The notes: generated by a model not told the origin, from the letters alone. A stretch of 64,000 bases of DNA from Maridesulfovibrio sp. (GCF_963676065.1 NZ_OY780933.1:434001-498000), one strand, 5' to 3'. Shown: positions 18,690-27,152, numbered from the stretch's first letter. Made by a program: numbers and translations.

Positions 18690-19168
18690 GGAGTCCCCCA
18701 GCTTGATTTATTGACCGCCTTTGTGACTGCAACGTCAGCAGGCAGATGAACATCAGTTTTAGTGATTTTACCGTCTCTATAGATAGTCAAGGCAACATTA
18801 TCCCCGGGCCTTTTTCGTTGCATGATAAATGTTGAATCCCGCATGCCCTGCACCGGGACGCCATCAATTTCAACAAGGATATCTCCGAGCTGAACACCGC
18901 CCTTTTGGGCAGGGCTGTCCGGTTTGCAATCCATTACGAGCAGGGCACGATCCTGATCCTCACTGGTTTGTTCTTTTGCTATCTCTTCAATTATGTGCAT
19001 CTCTTTTTTAACAACCTTCAACTGCAAACCCATCAAAGGGCGGGACCGGGACTGGTAGCCGATATCAATAGGGTCCGACTTGAGCTGGCACCCGGCCAGG
19101 CAGGCGCAAAGCAGGAGAAAAAACAGAATTCGGGGAAAGCTTATAATCAAACGCGGTACCGTTTTCAT
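18686..19168 (-). CDS. PDZ-domain lipoprotein inside the secretion operon
   Basis: A 160-residue predicted lipoprotein, with signal FPRILFFLLLCACLAGC and the modified Cys in LAGC. Residues about 75-150 form a PDZ-type domain (CKPDSPAQKGGVQLGDILVEIDGVPV). It lies between gspI and gspG and overlaps both neighbours by four bases, so it is a true operon member. It is not one of the standard Gsp proteins. Its place and fold suggest a periplasmic partner of the secretin or pseudopilus, perhaps doing part of the GspC PDZ job or acting like a pilotin. I do not recognise a named family. Confidence 0.8.
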   Translation of the reverse strand: MKTVPRLIISFPRILFFLLLCACLAGCQLKSDPIDIGYQSRSRPLMGLQLKVVKKEMHIIEEIAKEQTSEDQDRALLVMDCKPDSPAQKGGVQLGDILVEIDGVPVQGMRDSTFIMQRKRPGDNVALTIYRDGKITKTDVHLPADVAVTKAVNKSSWGTP

Positions 19169-19581
19169 TTTTCCATATCCTTTTTCCGGGTTTTGCTCTG
19201 CACGGGCAGATTCTGATCAACCTGTGCGGTTTCAAGAACATATTCATGCTCCCGGCCTTCCACAAAGAAGAGAACTGTAACCATGACCCGTATCACGCCG
19301 GAATAGTCCGGGTCTTTTTTGCTGACGATCTTCCACCTGCCGTGAGACAGGGTTTCACAAGCGCCTGAAGTAGTTCCCGGCTCGCTGTTCCCCTGATTCA
19401 AAAACGAAGCCAGCCGCATTTCAGCCTCCAGCGCGGCCCTTTCATAACCTTCCACCTGAGACAGATTTGCGGCGGCCTGAGAATAAACCCCCGCCACCGC
19501 AACCAGCCCGATGGACAAGATGGCCATGGCAACCATAACTTCCATCAATGAAAAACCGGATTCGGCTGGTTCAGCGCACAT
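19165..19581 (-). CDS. gspI: Type II secretion minor pseudopilin GspI
   Basis: A 138-residue minor pseudopilin. The start at 19581 is fixed by GGAGG five bases upstream, inside the last codons of gspH; the frame also opens further upstream but without such a site. The prepilin site is ESG/FSLMEVMVAMAILSIGLVAVAG with Glu at +5. The globular part is short, as expected for GspI. It overlaps gspH by 11 bases and the PDZ lipoprotein gene by four. Confidence 0.88.
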   Translation of the reverse strand: MCAEPAESGFSLMEVMVAMAILSIGLVAVAGVYSQAAANLSQVEGYERAALEAEMRLASFLNQGNSEPGTTSGACETLSHGRWKIVSKKDPDYSGVIRVMVTVLFFVEGREHEYVLETAQVDQNLPVQSKTRKKDMEK

Positions 19582-20059
19582 ACACGCCTCCGTCAGCCCC
19601 GGCGACAACCAGATTCATGCTCTCCCGCTTCTCGGAAACAAGCCTCATACGGGCGGGAGTCGCCGTACCCTGAGGATAAAAAATTATGTGCATTTCATGA
19701 CCGGATACAGATTTCCCCAGAAGTTCCATATCCTTAACTGTTACTTTCGGGGGCAGCAGAGTCATACTCAGGATCTTGCTCTTGTCCCCGCTAAACAGCT
19801 TCAGCTCACTGCTTTCAGTATCAATCACCACTACATGCTGTTTGCCTGTATCAGCAGCCCTGAAACGGGCCGAGGCGGCAATGGTTCCCAACTCCGAAAC
19901 AGCGGAACGCAGACTGTTACCCATCAGTTGCTCACTCAGCCTCGGCATGAGGACAGCCATAACAATGGACATGATCACCATGACCACAATCAGCTCCAGC
20001 AGAGTAAATCCGTTTTGGCCGGCAGAATTTTTCAGTTTTTTTTTATTCTGAAAATCCAT
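19571..20059 (-). CDS. gspH: Type II secretion minor pseudopilin GspH
   Basis: A 162-residue minor pseudopilin. ATG at 20059 has AAGGAG six bases upstream. The prepilin site is QNG/FTLLELIVVMVIMSIVMAVLMPRL with Glu at +5, followed by the GspH-like region AVSELGTIAASARFRAADTGKQHVV. It is the first standard gsp gene of the minus-strand run, 10 bases after the DUF4177-like gene. Confidence 0.88.
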   Translation of the reverse strand: MDFQNKKKLKNSAGQNGFTLLELIVVMVIMSIVMAVLMPRLSEQLMGNSLRSAVSELGTIAASARFRAADTGKQHVVVIDTESSELKLFSGDKSKILSMTLLPPKVTVKDMELLGKSVSGHEMHIIFYPQGTATPARMRLVSEKRESMNLVVAGADGGVYVR

Positions 20060-20069
20060 GTCCGTCTCC

Positions 20070-20471
20070 TTATTTGCCGGAACCGGAAACAACCCTTCTT
20101 TTCAGGATATAACCGACGTCCGGAGAATAGGTGATCAACTCCCAGCCCTCTTTTCCATACGGAGCGAGGTTCGGCTCATACGGATCAAGTTCTGATTTTC
20201 CCAACACGTTGGGAACTATAATTTTGTATTCCCACTTGGCATTGGCAAAAGAATCCAGCTTGGCCTCGATTCTGACAAGATCATCATGCAGGGTCTGTAG
20301 CGGAGCGAGTATTTTCTCGAAATTTTCACCGGAAGAGGTTCTGGAATCGGAGTCCGCGGAGAAAGCAGGACACGGTCCAACCATTAGACACAACAGCAAA
20401 ACGGCCCACAGCCCGAACCTAGGAACAGAACAAGAACAGAAAAGATTAATTCCGCAATTACAATTCACCAT
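20070..20471 (-). CDS. Small exported DUF4177-like protein heading the secretion operon
   Basis: A 133-residue protein with a hydrophobic N-terminal signal (GLWAVLLLCLMVGPCPAFSADS), then a helical stretch and a compact C-terminal domain containing KWEYKIIVPN...GKEGWELITYS...YILKR. That pattern, WEYK followed by GxxGWEL and a final KR, is the signature of DUF4177. Function is unknown for that family. It is the first gene of the minus-strand run and ends 10 bases before gspH, so it is probably co-expressed with the secretion system. The exact start is uncertain: the ATG at 20471 lies very close to its GGGGGG site, and the next codon, GTG, could be used. Confidence 0.72.
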   Translation of the reverse strand: MVNCNCGINLFCSCSVPRFGLWAVLLLCLMVGPCPAFSADSDSRTSSGENFEKILAPLQTLHDDLVRIEAKLDSFANAKWEYKIIVPNVLGKSELDPYEPNLAPYGKEGWELITYSPDVGYILKRRVVSGSGK

Positions 20472-20499
20472 TCCCCCCTTCTTTAATACACTTACTATA

Positions 20500-20528
20500 G
20501 CTATATGGTATTAAACATTTTTTGTCCA
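20500..20528 (-). promoter_or_regulatory. Candidate sigma70-type promoter of the secretion operon
   Basis: On the minus strand, TGGACA (20528-20523) and TATAGC (20505-20500) are separated by 17 bases, a good fit to a vegetative promoter, about 28 bases before the first gene. The -35 box is part of a small palindrome TGTCCACGGACA (20523-20534) that could be an operator. Confidence 0.45.
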
Positions 20529-20622
20529 CGGACATCTAAAATTAATGGACTACTTCTGACTATAACAACCTCACCACGCAAGTGTAATATTCAAGACGGA
20601 CAGATAAAAAGCATTCTATACC

Positions 20623-20651
20623 TTGACACAAGCAGGACCATATTGTTTTAT
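20623..20651 (+). promoter_or_regulatory. Candidate sigma70-type promoter of the thaumatin-like gene
   Basis: A perfect TTGACA (20623-20628) is followed after 17 bases by TTTTAT (20646-20651). It is 48 bases before the start codon of the divergently transcribed thaumatin-like gene. Confidence 0.5.
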
Positions 20652-20699
20652 AGTAGTGTTATTTTTTTAGTCCTTCCACATTTCACATGAGGGGTCCGC

Positions 20700-22610
20700 A
20701 TGAGAACCAACGCAATTAAAAACAAACCGACTTTTCTAACCATCTGTATTTTTGTTCTTTGTTGCATTACCGAATATGCTCCGGCCGATACCAGCCAGTA
20801 TCTATGTCAGGATTCCGGGGACAGTTCATGCACCGCGATAACCATGGCTCTCGGGCCCTGCGGCACCAATACATGGACCAATACGGTGACCTATTCCGCT
20901 GTAAACGGAAACTCTACCGAAAAAGTTTTTTCTATAAATAATAAACACTCGGGAGCAGTTACAAAATATATGAAACAGAATGTGGTCTGGAAAGTGGATG
21001 TGGAAAATACCCATTTCAATCAGACACTGACTACATATATAAAGGTAAACTCTTCAGGGTGGGAATATGCGAACGGATGCAGCAAAACATCTACCAAAAA
21101 AGGGTGCGAAGCAGCTATGCTCTTTCCTTCGCCGGGAACGAACTTAAGCCCCGGCTGCCAGATGACCAAATACACTCCATCAGGGCCACCGGCTCCATCG
21201 GGAGGCGTCTGTGGTGATAACACGAAAACAACCACATGGCAGAAGCGTATTACTATCCATAACAACTGCATGGATACCGCTTATATCGTGCTCACCCCCC
21301 CTACGGCAGAGAACAAGCAGCAGTACTACAACGCAAATCTTTGGAATAAAACAGCCGAAAAAGCCGGCATGGAAAATATGTATGCCAACCCGCAGAACAA
21401 AACTTCAGCACTATTGTTCCGCTCGGAAATCACATACGGGGAAGACTTGGTTCTTCCGGTTCCTGACGGGGGGATAGCCTCGGCCAACTTTGGAATATTG
21501 CTCGGCTGTGAAACTCCTCCTTCCGAAGGCGGCTGGCCCGGAAACTGTGTTATCGGCGGAGTGCCGGGACACGCAAGTTCAGGGGTGGGAACCGTATTTG
21601 AATATTCAGCGGGTTGCGCATACACCGGGACCGATAGAAATAAGTGCACAGTCAATCCGTCTGACGGCACATGCATGGGCGCGACAGACTATTTTGACCT
21701 GAGTATGGTTTCAGGATTCAACGTCCCCATGTCCATGACAATCGATGATCAGGGTAATGACTGCAACTTCACGGAAATGTCCGCGATTACCGACCTGTAC
21801 GATTGCCCCACTGAGGATCTGACAACAATTGCAGGCAACTCGACTCTATATAAAAATTCTATGCTCAAAACAGGTGTAAACCTGCAAGTCACCAACAATG
21901 AAAGAGGTCTGGCCGGCTGCATGGCCCCGGAACAATGGCTTGAGCCTCCGGGAGGTCAAGGGAAAGACAAAAACACTAACACTGTAGCTGCCAGCGGAGG
22001 TATAACTACATCTCCACCGAATATATCCGACTGGTACGCCTGCAACGTAATGAAGGCCAAGGGTGCTGATAAAGACCCGCAAACCTGCCTGACCCCGGGC
22101 TGCGGCGGCCCGCAATGCGCGGTAGGTCCTCTGGGCAAACCCGGCCAGTATGACATGGTCTCCCTCTCAAAGGGCAAGGGAAAACCTTACACCAACTATG
22201 TAAAATATATTAAAGCCGTCGGCTCAGACGCATACGCATGGCAGTTCAACGATGACGCTTCCACCGCTATCTGCAAAAAGGCCGGTACCAGCGTCACGGT
22301 AACACTTTGCCCCGGCAAGACGGGACAGCAGCCATACAAACAGCAGAAATGGGCTTATTCCGAAGGTAAATGTCAGGTCGATTCCGGTGAGGGGGCTTAC
22401 AATACTCTCCTTGCCTGCATGACGCACAACTTCGACTACAAATGCAAGCCGGAACCGGTAAAAAAATTAAACGCCAAAACCGGAGAGGCTGTCACCGCTC
22501 AGCTCAATTATTGCAAACCGGTACCCAAGGGGCAGGGAGTTTCGTATGAGGTATGCACGAAAAACAACTCGCAATACTGCCAGCAGACAGGAAACACACC
22601 GCAGAAATAG
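20700..22610 (+). CDS. Exported cysteine-rich thaumatin-like protein
   Basis: A 636-residue exported protein with a signal peptide (FLTICIFVLCCITEYAPADT). The region about 200-520 matches the thaumatin fold: ITIHNNC near the domain start, GATDYFDLSMVSGFNVPMSM at the central conserved block, and AYAWQFNDDASTAIC at the end (thaumatins usually have DYFDVSLVDGFN and AYSYAYDD-type segments). Cysteines are abundant, suggesting many disulfides. Flanking regions (30-190 and 520-636) are unrecognised. The start is supported by GAGGGG seven bases upstream. It is divergent from the secretion operon and followed by a strong terminator, so it is a stand-alone transcript and a candidate type II cargo. Bacterial thaumatin-like proteins have no settled function; glucan binding is a plant-family property only. 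Confidence 0.75.
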   Translation: MRTNAIKNKPTFLTICIFVLCCITEYAPADTSQYLCQDSGDSSCTAITMALGPCGTNTWTNTVTYSAVNGNSTEKVFSINNKHSGAVTKYMKQNVVWKVDVENTHFNQTLTTYIKVNSSGWEYANGCSKTSTKKGCEAAMLFPSPGTNLSPGCQMTKYTPSGPPAPSGGVCGDNTKTTTWQKRITIHNNCMDTAYIVLTPPTAENKQQYYNANLWNKTAEKAGMENMYANPQNKTSALLFRSEITYGEDLVLPVPDGGIASANFGILLGCETPPSEGGWPGNCVIGGVPGHASSGVGTVFEYSAGCAYTGTDRNKCTVNPSDGTCMGATDYFDLSMVSGFNVPMSMTIDDQGNDCNFTEMSAITDLYDCPTEDLTTIAGNSTLYKNSMLKTGVNLQVTNNERGLAGCMAPEQWLEPPGGQGKDKNTNTVAASGGITTSPPNISDWYACNVMKAKGADKDPQTCLTPGCGGPQCAVGPLGKPGQYDMVSLSKGKGKPYTNYVKYIKAVGSDAYAWQFNDDASTAICKKAGTSVTVTLCPGKTGQQPYKQQKWAYSEGKCQVDSGEGAYNTLLACMTHNFDYKCKPEPVKKLNAKTGEAVTAQLNYCKPVPKGQGVSYEVCTKNNSQYCQQTGNTPQK

Positions 22611-22639
22611 ACACTCCTGACTGCAAGGGTAAATAAACT

Positions 22640-22690
22640 AAGCGTGGTTGATAAATGGTTCATGCGAACCTTATCAACCACGCTTTTTTA
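22640..22690 (+). terminator. Strong intrinsic terminator after the thaumatin-like gene
   Basis: AAGCGTGGTTGATAA (22640-22654) pairs perfectly with TTATCAACCACGCTT (22671-22685), with an inner GGTT/AACC pairing, and is followed by six Ts. Confidence 0.92.
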
Positions 22691-22728
22691 TAAGCAAAGT
22701 TAATTCTATAAGGACAGATGCACCTTAA

Positions 22729-23118
22729 TTATGCACCGGCCAGCACGTGCTCTTTGGTAACAAAGCAGGTAAAAGTTCCGCTGAAGACAACAGCCTCACC
22801 GCAGAAAACTTCCACTTTTACAATATGCTTTCGTCCGTCCTTTTCCTGCTCGTTGGCCTTGGCGATCAGAACATCACCAACCTTGGACGGCTTCAAAAAA
22901 CGGCTCTCCGCTCCCGCCAGCACTACATTGGGATGATTGACAGCCAGCATCGCGGCGTAATCGGCCATACCGAAGATAAAACCGCCGTGAACCAGACCGC
23001 TGGCATCGGCAACCATATTCGGGGTACAGGTAAGACGCACTTCGCTGCATCCATCTGCCACAGCAACAGGTTCGCCACACAAGGAACGGTCTATTTTTTC
23101 ATGTGTACTAATATCCAT
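22729..23118 (-). CDS. Hotdog-fold thioesterase (PaaI-like)
   Basis: A 129-residue hotdog-fold protein that probably hydrolyses an acyl-CoA or acyl-carrier-protein thioester in the cytoplasm. The start at 23118 has GGAG six bases upstream; longer frames lack a site. The key region VADASGLVHGGFIFGMADYAAMLAVN has the HGG turn and the helix with an Asp in the position of the catalytic acid of PaaI-type enzymes. The substrate is unknown. It is a single-gene transcript pointing toward the terminator of the convergent thaumatin-like gene. Confidence 0.8.
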   Translation of the reverse strand: MDISTHEKIDRSLCGEPVAVADGCSEVRLTCTPNMVADASGLVHGGFIFGMADYAAMLAVNHPNVVLAGAESRFLKPSKVGDVLIAKANEQEKDGRKHIVKVEVFCGEAVVFSGTFTCFVTKEHVLAGA

Positions 23119-23394
23119 ATTTTTCTCCATCCTGATATTACTTGAAGTTTGCACAGTCCGTTGCGAAGATTATACAACCCCTGCCCCGGACAAATCCAGC
23201 TATAAACGGAAAATTCGATAATTTCGATGATTACCTGTTCAAAAACTATAGTACCGGATTTTCCCGCCCTGCCGCCCGTTTTCATCCGAACCGGAGACTG
23301 AGATATAGACAGAACCCTTTTCTATAAGGCACATATATTGCTTGTAATGAGGCGACATTAAATTCATTAACCACTAAGCTCTTAAGGTTGAACG

Positions 23395-24825
23395 ATGAAA
23401 GGGATCCGAATTAAAATCATAATATTTTTCGTCGCGTATTTAAGCTTTATAGCCCTTAATACAGGGATGTTCTGGTGGAATGTTGTCTCATTACGGGATC
23501 GTTTGATCGTCATGGATAACTTCCATGAATTGCTTTCGGACATTCTTGAGATACGGCGCTATGAAAAGAACTTCATGTTTTATCCCGAACCGGGAAGCCT
23601 TAAAGAGGTTGTGATCTATCTGGACAAAGCTGAAAATGATGCCGCCCAGTTAAAAAACAAAATCGAAGAAATAGCCGGCCCCGTGGAATATCAAGCCTTC
23701 ATGAAAAACATGAACGACTATAAGATGCAGCTTAGCCTGCTCGCGGATGGCGCTCCCGGAGATCTGGTAAAAACCCGTACTCTGGGCAGCAGTATGGTGC
23801 AAAAGGCCCAGAATCTTCTCACCCTGAAGAAAAAGCGAATTCACGATGCATTAATACGAATTCAATATATTCCAATGGCCGTGATGGTCTCGCTGGCGAT
23901 GCTCATCACAGTAATCTTTTACTGGCAGACCAAAAAGGTCTTCGGCAGGCTCGGTTATGTACAGCAGGCTGCTGAAGGTGTTGCCCGCGGCGATTACGAT
24001 ACTATTAATAAAATTAGAAGTGATGATGAAATCTCACGCCTCATGCGTTCAGCTTTCAGTAATATGGCCGCCGAGCTTGAATCACGCCAGCACCAGCTGA
24101 TAGAATCACGAAAATTGATTTCCATCGGAACTCTCGCCTCAGGGATCGCCCATGAGCTCAATAATCCCCTCAATAATGTATCGCTGACGGCGGATACCAT
24201 GCTTGAGGAATTCGAGGATCTTGAGCAGGACGAAGCCAAGGAGATGCTGAACGATATTATCAATGAAATAGGTCGGGCCAGCCTCGTAGTGAAAAACCTG
24301 CTTGATTTTTCAAGGGAAGGTGAACACCTGATGTGCAGCATCAGTGTTACAAAACTGATTAATGAAACCAGCAAACTAGTGGCCAATCAGCTTAAACTTG
24401 ATAAAATCAGTATGCGAACCGACATCCCGGAAGATATCCCGAACATCAAAGGCGACCTGAACTCGCTGCAGCAGGTGTTCATCAACCTGATCATTAACGC
24501 CGACCATGCCATGACCGAAGGCGGCTCCCTGAGCATCTCCGTGCGCAGTACTTCCAAAGGATTTGTCCGGTTTGACGTGGCTGACAACGGATGCGGAATG
24601 ACCGAGGAAACCATCGAGCGTATTTTCGACCCGTTCTTCACCACCAAGCCGGTAGGGAAAGGCACCGGACTGGGCTTGTCAATAATATATGGAATTATTA
24701 AGAAACACGGAGGCTATATAGAAGTTCAGAGCGAACTTGATGAAGGCACCACTTTTTCCATTTACCTGCCGGAACAAAAGGAAGAGGATATTTATAATGA
24801 CCAAATTTCGGGCAGCTGTAATTGA
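23395..24825 (+). CDS. Membrane sensor histidine kinase of an NtrC-type pair
   Basis: A 476-residue inner-membrane kinase. A first membrane helix (5-27) and a second (about 160-182) enclose a periplasmic helical sensor of about 130 residues. Then come a HAMP domain (about 183-235), a HisKA domain with His253 in [13 protein letters not shown], and an ATPase domain with NADHA, DNGCGM and GKGTGLGL. All catalytic motifs are intact. AAGG lies seven bases before the ATG. Its end overlaps the sigma54-type regulator gene by 29 bases, which marks a cognate pair. The signal is unknown. Confidence 0.92.
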   Translation: MKGIRIKIIIFFVAYLSFIALNTGMFWWNVVSLRDRLIVMDNFHELLSDILEIRRYEKNFMFYPEPGSLKEVVIYLDKAENDAAQLKNKIEEIAGPVEYQAFMKNMNDYKMQLSLLADGAPGDLVKTRTLGSSMVQKAQNLLTLKKKRIHDALIRIQYIPMAVMVSLAMLITVIFYWQTKKVFGRLGYVQQAAEGVARGDYDTINKIRSDDEISRLMRSAFSNMAAELESRQHQLIESRKLISIGTLASGIAHELNNPLNNVSLTADTMLEEFEDLEQDEAKEMLNDIINEIGRASLVVKNLLDFSREGEHLMCSISVTKLINETSKLVANQLKLDKISMRTDIPEDIPNIKGDLNSLQQVFINLIINADHAMTEGGSLSISVRSTSKGFVRFDVADNGCGMTEETIERIFDPFFTTKPVGKGTGLGLSIIYGIIKKHGGYIEVQSELDEGTTFSIYLPEQKEEDIYNDQISGSCN

Positions 24826-26158
24826 TGACGAAGCCCATACTGCTAAACTGGTTGCGAGAGCTTTAACTAAACAGGGTTTTGAGACCGAAACATTCGCGCT
24901 CGGACATCCTTTTCTCAACCGCATGACCGAAAAGCCTTTCCAGCTGGTTTTCATAGATTTAAAACTGCCGGATATGGACGGGATGACTATCCTCAACTTC
25001 GTAAAAAAAGGGTTTGAGGACGTTGAAGCAGTCATCATTACCGGGCACGGCTCTATTCCGTCTGCTGTGGAGGCAACAGGCAAAGGAGCTGTAAGCTACA
25101 TAGTCAAACCCTTTCGCATACAGGAAGTTAAAGCCATAGCGCAGGCGGCAATGGAAAAGCTGCAACTCAAGGACGAAAACCGCCGCCTGAAAGAAAGCCT
25201 GAGTGACGTGATGCCGTTCGATAATTTCATCGGCAACAGTAAAGTCATGCAGGACCTTTTTGCGATGATACGCAAAGTAGCCAAGGTAAATTGCAATGTG
25301 CTTTTACAGGCAGATACGGGAACCGGTAAGGAAAGAGCGGCATGCGCCATTCACGACCTAAGCCCCAGACGCAACAAAACATTCGTCTCCTTCAACTGCG
25401 GCGGATTCACGGAAGAACTGATTTCAAGTGAGCTTTTCGGGCACGAGAAAGGAGCCTTTACTGGTGCTTCCGCGACCAAAATAGGGTTGCTTGAATCCGC
25501 TGACGGCGGAACTGTCTTCCTTGATGAGATAGGCGAGATGCCCCTCAATATGCAGGTCAAGCTGCTTCATGTAATTCAGGAGCGCCAGATCATGCGCGTG
25601 GGGGGAACAAAACCGATTTCGCTTGATATACGCATTATCGCGGCCACCAACCGCGACCTGTATAAAGCTATGGATACCGGGGAATTTCGTGAAGACCTTT
25701 TCTACCGCCTCAACGTGGTGATGATTTACCTGCCCCGTCTGACAGAACGCCGGGACGATATCCCGCTGCTTTCCAACTACTTCCTCAAAACATTCAACAA
25801 CAGGTTCGGAAAATCAGTAACGGGAATATCCCCGCAGGCAATGGAAGTCCTTACTAATTACAATTTTCCCGGCAATGTGCGCGAGCTCGAAAACATCATC
25901 CAAAGGGCCGTAGCCCTTGCTGAAGGGGAAACTATCGGGATACGGGAACTTCCGCCGGACCTCCTTAATCTGGCCTTCAGTGCTTTCGGCGCCACCGGGC
26001 TTCTTTCTCTTGAAGAGGTCGAGCGCCGCCACATAAAACATGTACTTGAAGCAACCGGGTATAATAAACACCTAAGCAGCCATATACTGGGACTCCCGAG
26101 GACTACTCTCTGGCGCCGTATGAAAAAATACAACCTTGATACCGAGGAAACTGAATAG
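24797..26158 (+). CDS. Sigma54-dependent response regulator (NtrC family)
   Basis: A 453-residue transcription activator. The start at 24797, inside the kinase gene, gives a normal receiver domain start ([12 protein letters not shown]); longer frames add unrelated residues. Residues 1-125 are a receiver with phospho-acceptor in FIDLKLPDMDG. Residues about 145-370 are an AAA+ core with a slightly unusual Walker A (ADTGTGKE, usually GESGTGKE), an intact GAFTGA loop that contacts sigma54, and Walker B GGTVFLDEIGEM. The C-terminus (about 400-453) is a Fis-type helix-turn-helix. It very probably controls the downstream stress operon through the dyads at 26251-26474. Confidence 0.93.
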   Translation: MTKFRAAVIDDEAHTAKLVARALTKQGFETETFALGHPFLNRMTEKPFQLVFIDLKLPDMDGMTILNFVKKGFEDVEAVIITGHGSIPSAVEATGKGAVSYIVKPFRIQEVKAIAQAAMEKLQLKDENRRLKESLSDVMPFDNFIGNSKVMQDLFAMIRKVAKVNCNVLLQADTGTGKERAACAIHDLSPRRNKTFVSFNCGGFTEELISSELFGHEKGAFTGASATKIGLLESADGGTVFLDEIGEMPLNMQVKLLHVIQERQIMRVGGTKPISLDIRIIAATNRDLYKAMDTGEFREDLFYRLNVVMIYLPRLTERRDDIPLLSNYFLKTFNNRFGKSVTGISPQAMEVLTNYNFPGNVRELENIIQRAVALAEGETIGIRELPPDLLNLAFSAFGATGLLSLEEVERRHIKHVLEATGYNKHLSSHILGLPRTTLWRRMKKYNLDTEETE

Positions 26159-26211
26159 TTTTTATCTACCTGATTTAATGCATTAAATTACAAATTAATA
26201 TAATTTTATTC

Positions 26212-26250
26212 AAAAGCGCCAGCACGGACTTCCGGGCTGGCGCTTTTCTT
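26212..26250 (+). terminator. Intrinsic terminator after the two-component pair
   Basis: AAAAGCGCCAGC (26212-26223) pairs perfectly with GCTGGCGCTTTT (26236-26247), followed by CTT. It separates the regulator genes from the controlled operon. Confidence 0.9.
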
Positions 26251-26267
26251 TGTTTCATTTTGGAACA
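26251..26267. promoter_or_regulatory. Enhancer-like dyad, copy 1
   Basis: TGTTTCATTTTGGAACA, a near-perfect inverted repeat fitting TGTTYCAWWWTGRAACA. It is one of three copies upstream of the sigma54-type promoter, centred about 334 bases before the expected transcription start. Confidence 0.65.
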
Positions 26268-26315
26268 AAGTCCCTTTAAAAGCACTTTTATCCCCACCCC
26301 CATATCAAAAATTCC

Positions 26316-26332
26316 TGTTCCAATATGAAACA
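26316..26332. promoter_or_regulatory. Enhancer-like dyad, copy 2
   Basis: TGTTCCAATATGAAACA, the exact reverse complement of the core of copy 3, centred about 269 bases before the expected transcription start. Confidence 0.68.
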
Positions 26333-26457
26333 GACGCATGTCATTTATAAACTGAATCCGTTCCATAAGCTTAAGCAATAAACAACATTTGCCTGATTTT
26401 AGCCACGAAAAGCTATGCTCGAAGAGCATCCCTAATTGCGTCTCACAGTACTCCTTT

Positions 26458-26474
26458 CGTTTCATATTGGAACA
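26458..26474. promoter_or_regulatory. Enhancer-like dyad, copy 3
   Basis: CGTTTCATATTGGAACA, differing from the consensus dyad only at its first base, centred about 127 bases before the expected transcription start. This is the usual distance for an NtrC-type activator site. Confidence 0.68.
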
Positions 26475-26565
26475 GTCTCATGCCAATTATAAGATCTGTC
26501 TTAACCGCTAAAAGTTAAAAACAGCATAATTACGGGGTTCTATGTGAGGAATGTCACAAACAGCT

Positions 26566-26582
26566 TTGGCATTGGGTTTGCT
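26566..26582 (+). promoter_or_regulatory. Sigma54-type (-24/-12) promoter of the stress operon
   Basis: TTGGCATTGGGTTTGCT has the invariant GG (26568-26569) and GC (26580-26581) exactly ten bases apart, with TTGGCA and TTTGCT close to the sigma54 consensus. Transcription should start near 26593, shortly before the Usp gene's ribosome binding site. Confidence 0.78.
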
Positions 26583-26604
26583 CTTAAGGGAGCAAGGAAG
26601 AGAT

Positions 26605-27033
26605 ATGAATAACGTACTTATAGCTGTCGACACATCTGAATACAGTTTCTGGCTCGCATATTACGCCATCGGCTTGAGCAAGAGAATATACATGAATGTC
26701 TCCATACTTATGGTTGACGATGAAGAATTTCGGAGCAGACCAAGAAACAATGAAGAATGGATCGGACTGCCGGAAAAAAAGCTGGAGTCGCTTCTGGCCG
26801 AAGACCATTCAGAGAGATCTCATATCAATTTTTATTTCACCAAAGGTAAATTTGAAGATGAGGTTATTCAATTCATCCTTGAAAACAAAATCACGACTCT
26901 TTTTGTCGGACAGCCGGAACCACGCGGGGCGAAGCAGGAAATTAAGTTTGTCGAACAACTGGAGAGAATCGGCAAAAAAACGGACTGCCATATAGAAGTC
27001 GTCCAAAAGGTCTCAGCATACGACCATCGCTGA
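26605..27033 (+). CDS. Universal stress protein (first gene of the sigma54 operon)
   Basis: A 142-residue cytoplasmic protein of the UspA fold. The start at 26605 (MNNVLIAVDTSEYS) has AAGGAAG upstream; the frame also opens at 26551, but the sigma54 promoter lies inside that extension. The N-terminal VLIAVDTSEYSFWLAYYAIGL is the typical first strand and helix. The C-terminal ATP-binding signature Gx2Gx9G(S/T) is not clear (VGQPEPRGAKQEI), so it may be a non-nucleotide-binding Usp. It begins the operon that continues with a TauE/SafE exporter 119 bases later. Confidence 0.82.
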   Translation: MNNVLIAVDTSEYSFWLAYYAIGLSKRIYMNVSILMVDDEEFRSRPRNNEEWIGLPEKKLESLLAEDHSERSHINFYFTKGKFEDEVIQFILENKITTLFVGQPEPRGAKQEIKFVEQLERIGKKTDCHIEVVQKVSAYDHR

Positions 27034-27152
27034 TTTTAACTGCAACTGCATCTGACGGTTGCGGAAAAATATGAAGAAAAGCTCGGAGAATCGGTTGAAC
27101 CTCTATCCGGACCTACGAGTAAAGTGCAACTAAACAAACAAGGAGTTCTTTA

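Noticed and set aside
26175..26465. A 96-codon minus-strand open frame between the sigma54 regulator and the Usp gene
   Set aside because: It runs through a perfect terminator and over the three dyads, has no ribosome binding site and resembles nothing. The regulatory reading explains this region better.
26551..26604. An 18-codon N-terminal extension of the first Usp
   Set aside because: The extension contains the sigma54-type promoter, and the internal ATG has a good ribosome binding site and gives a normal Usp start.
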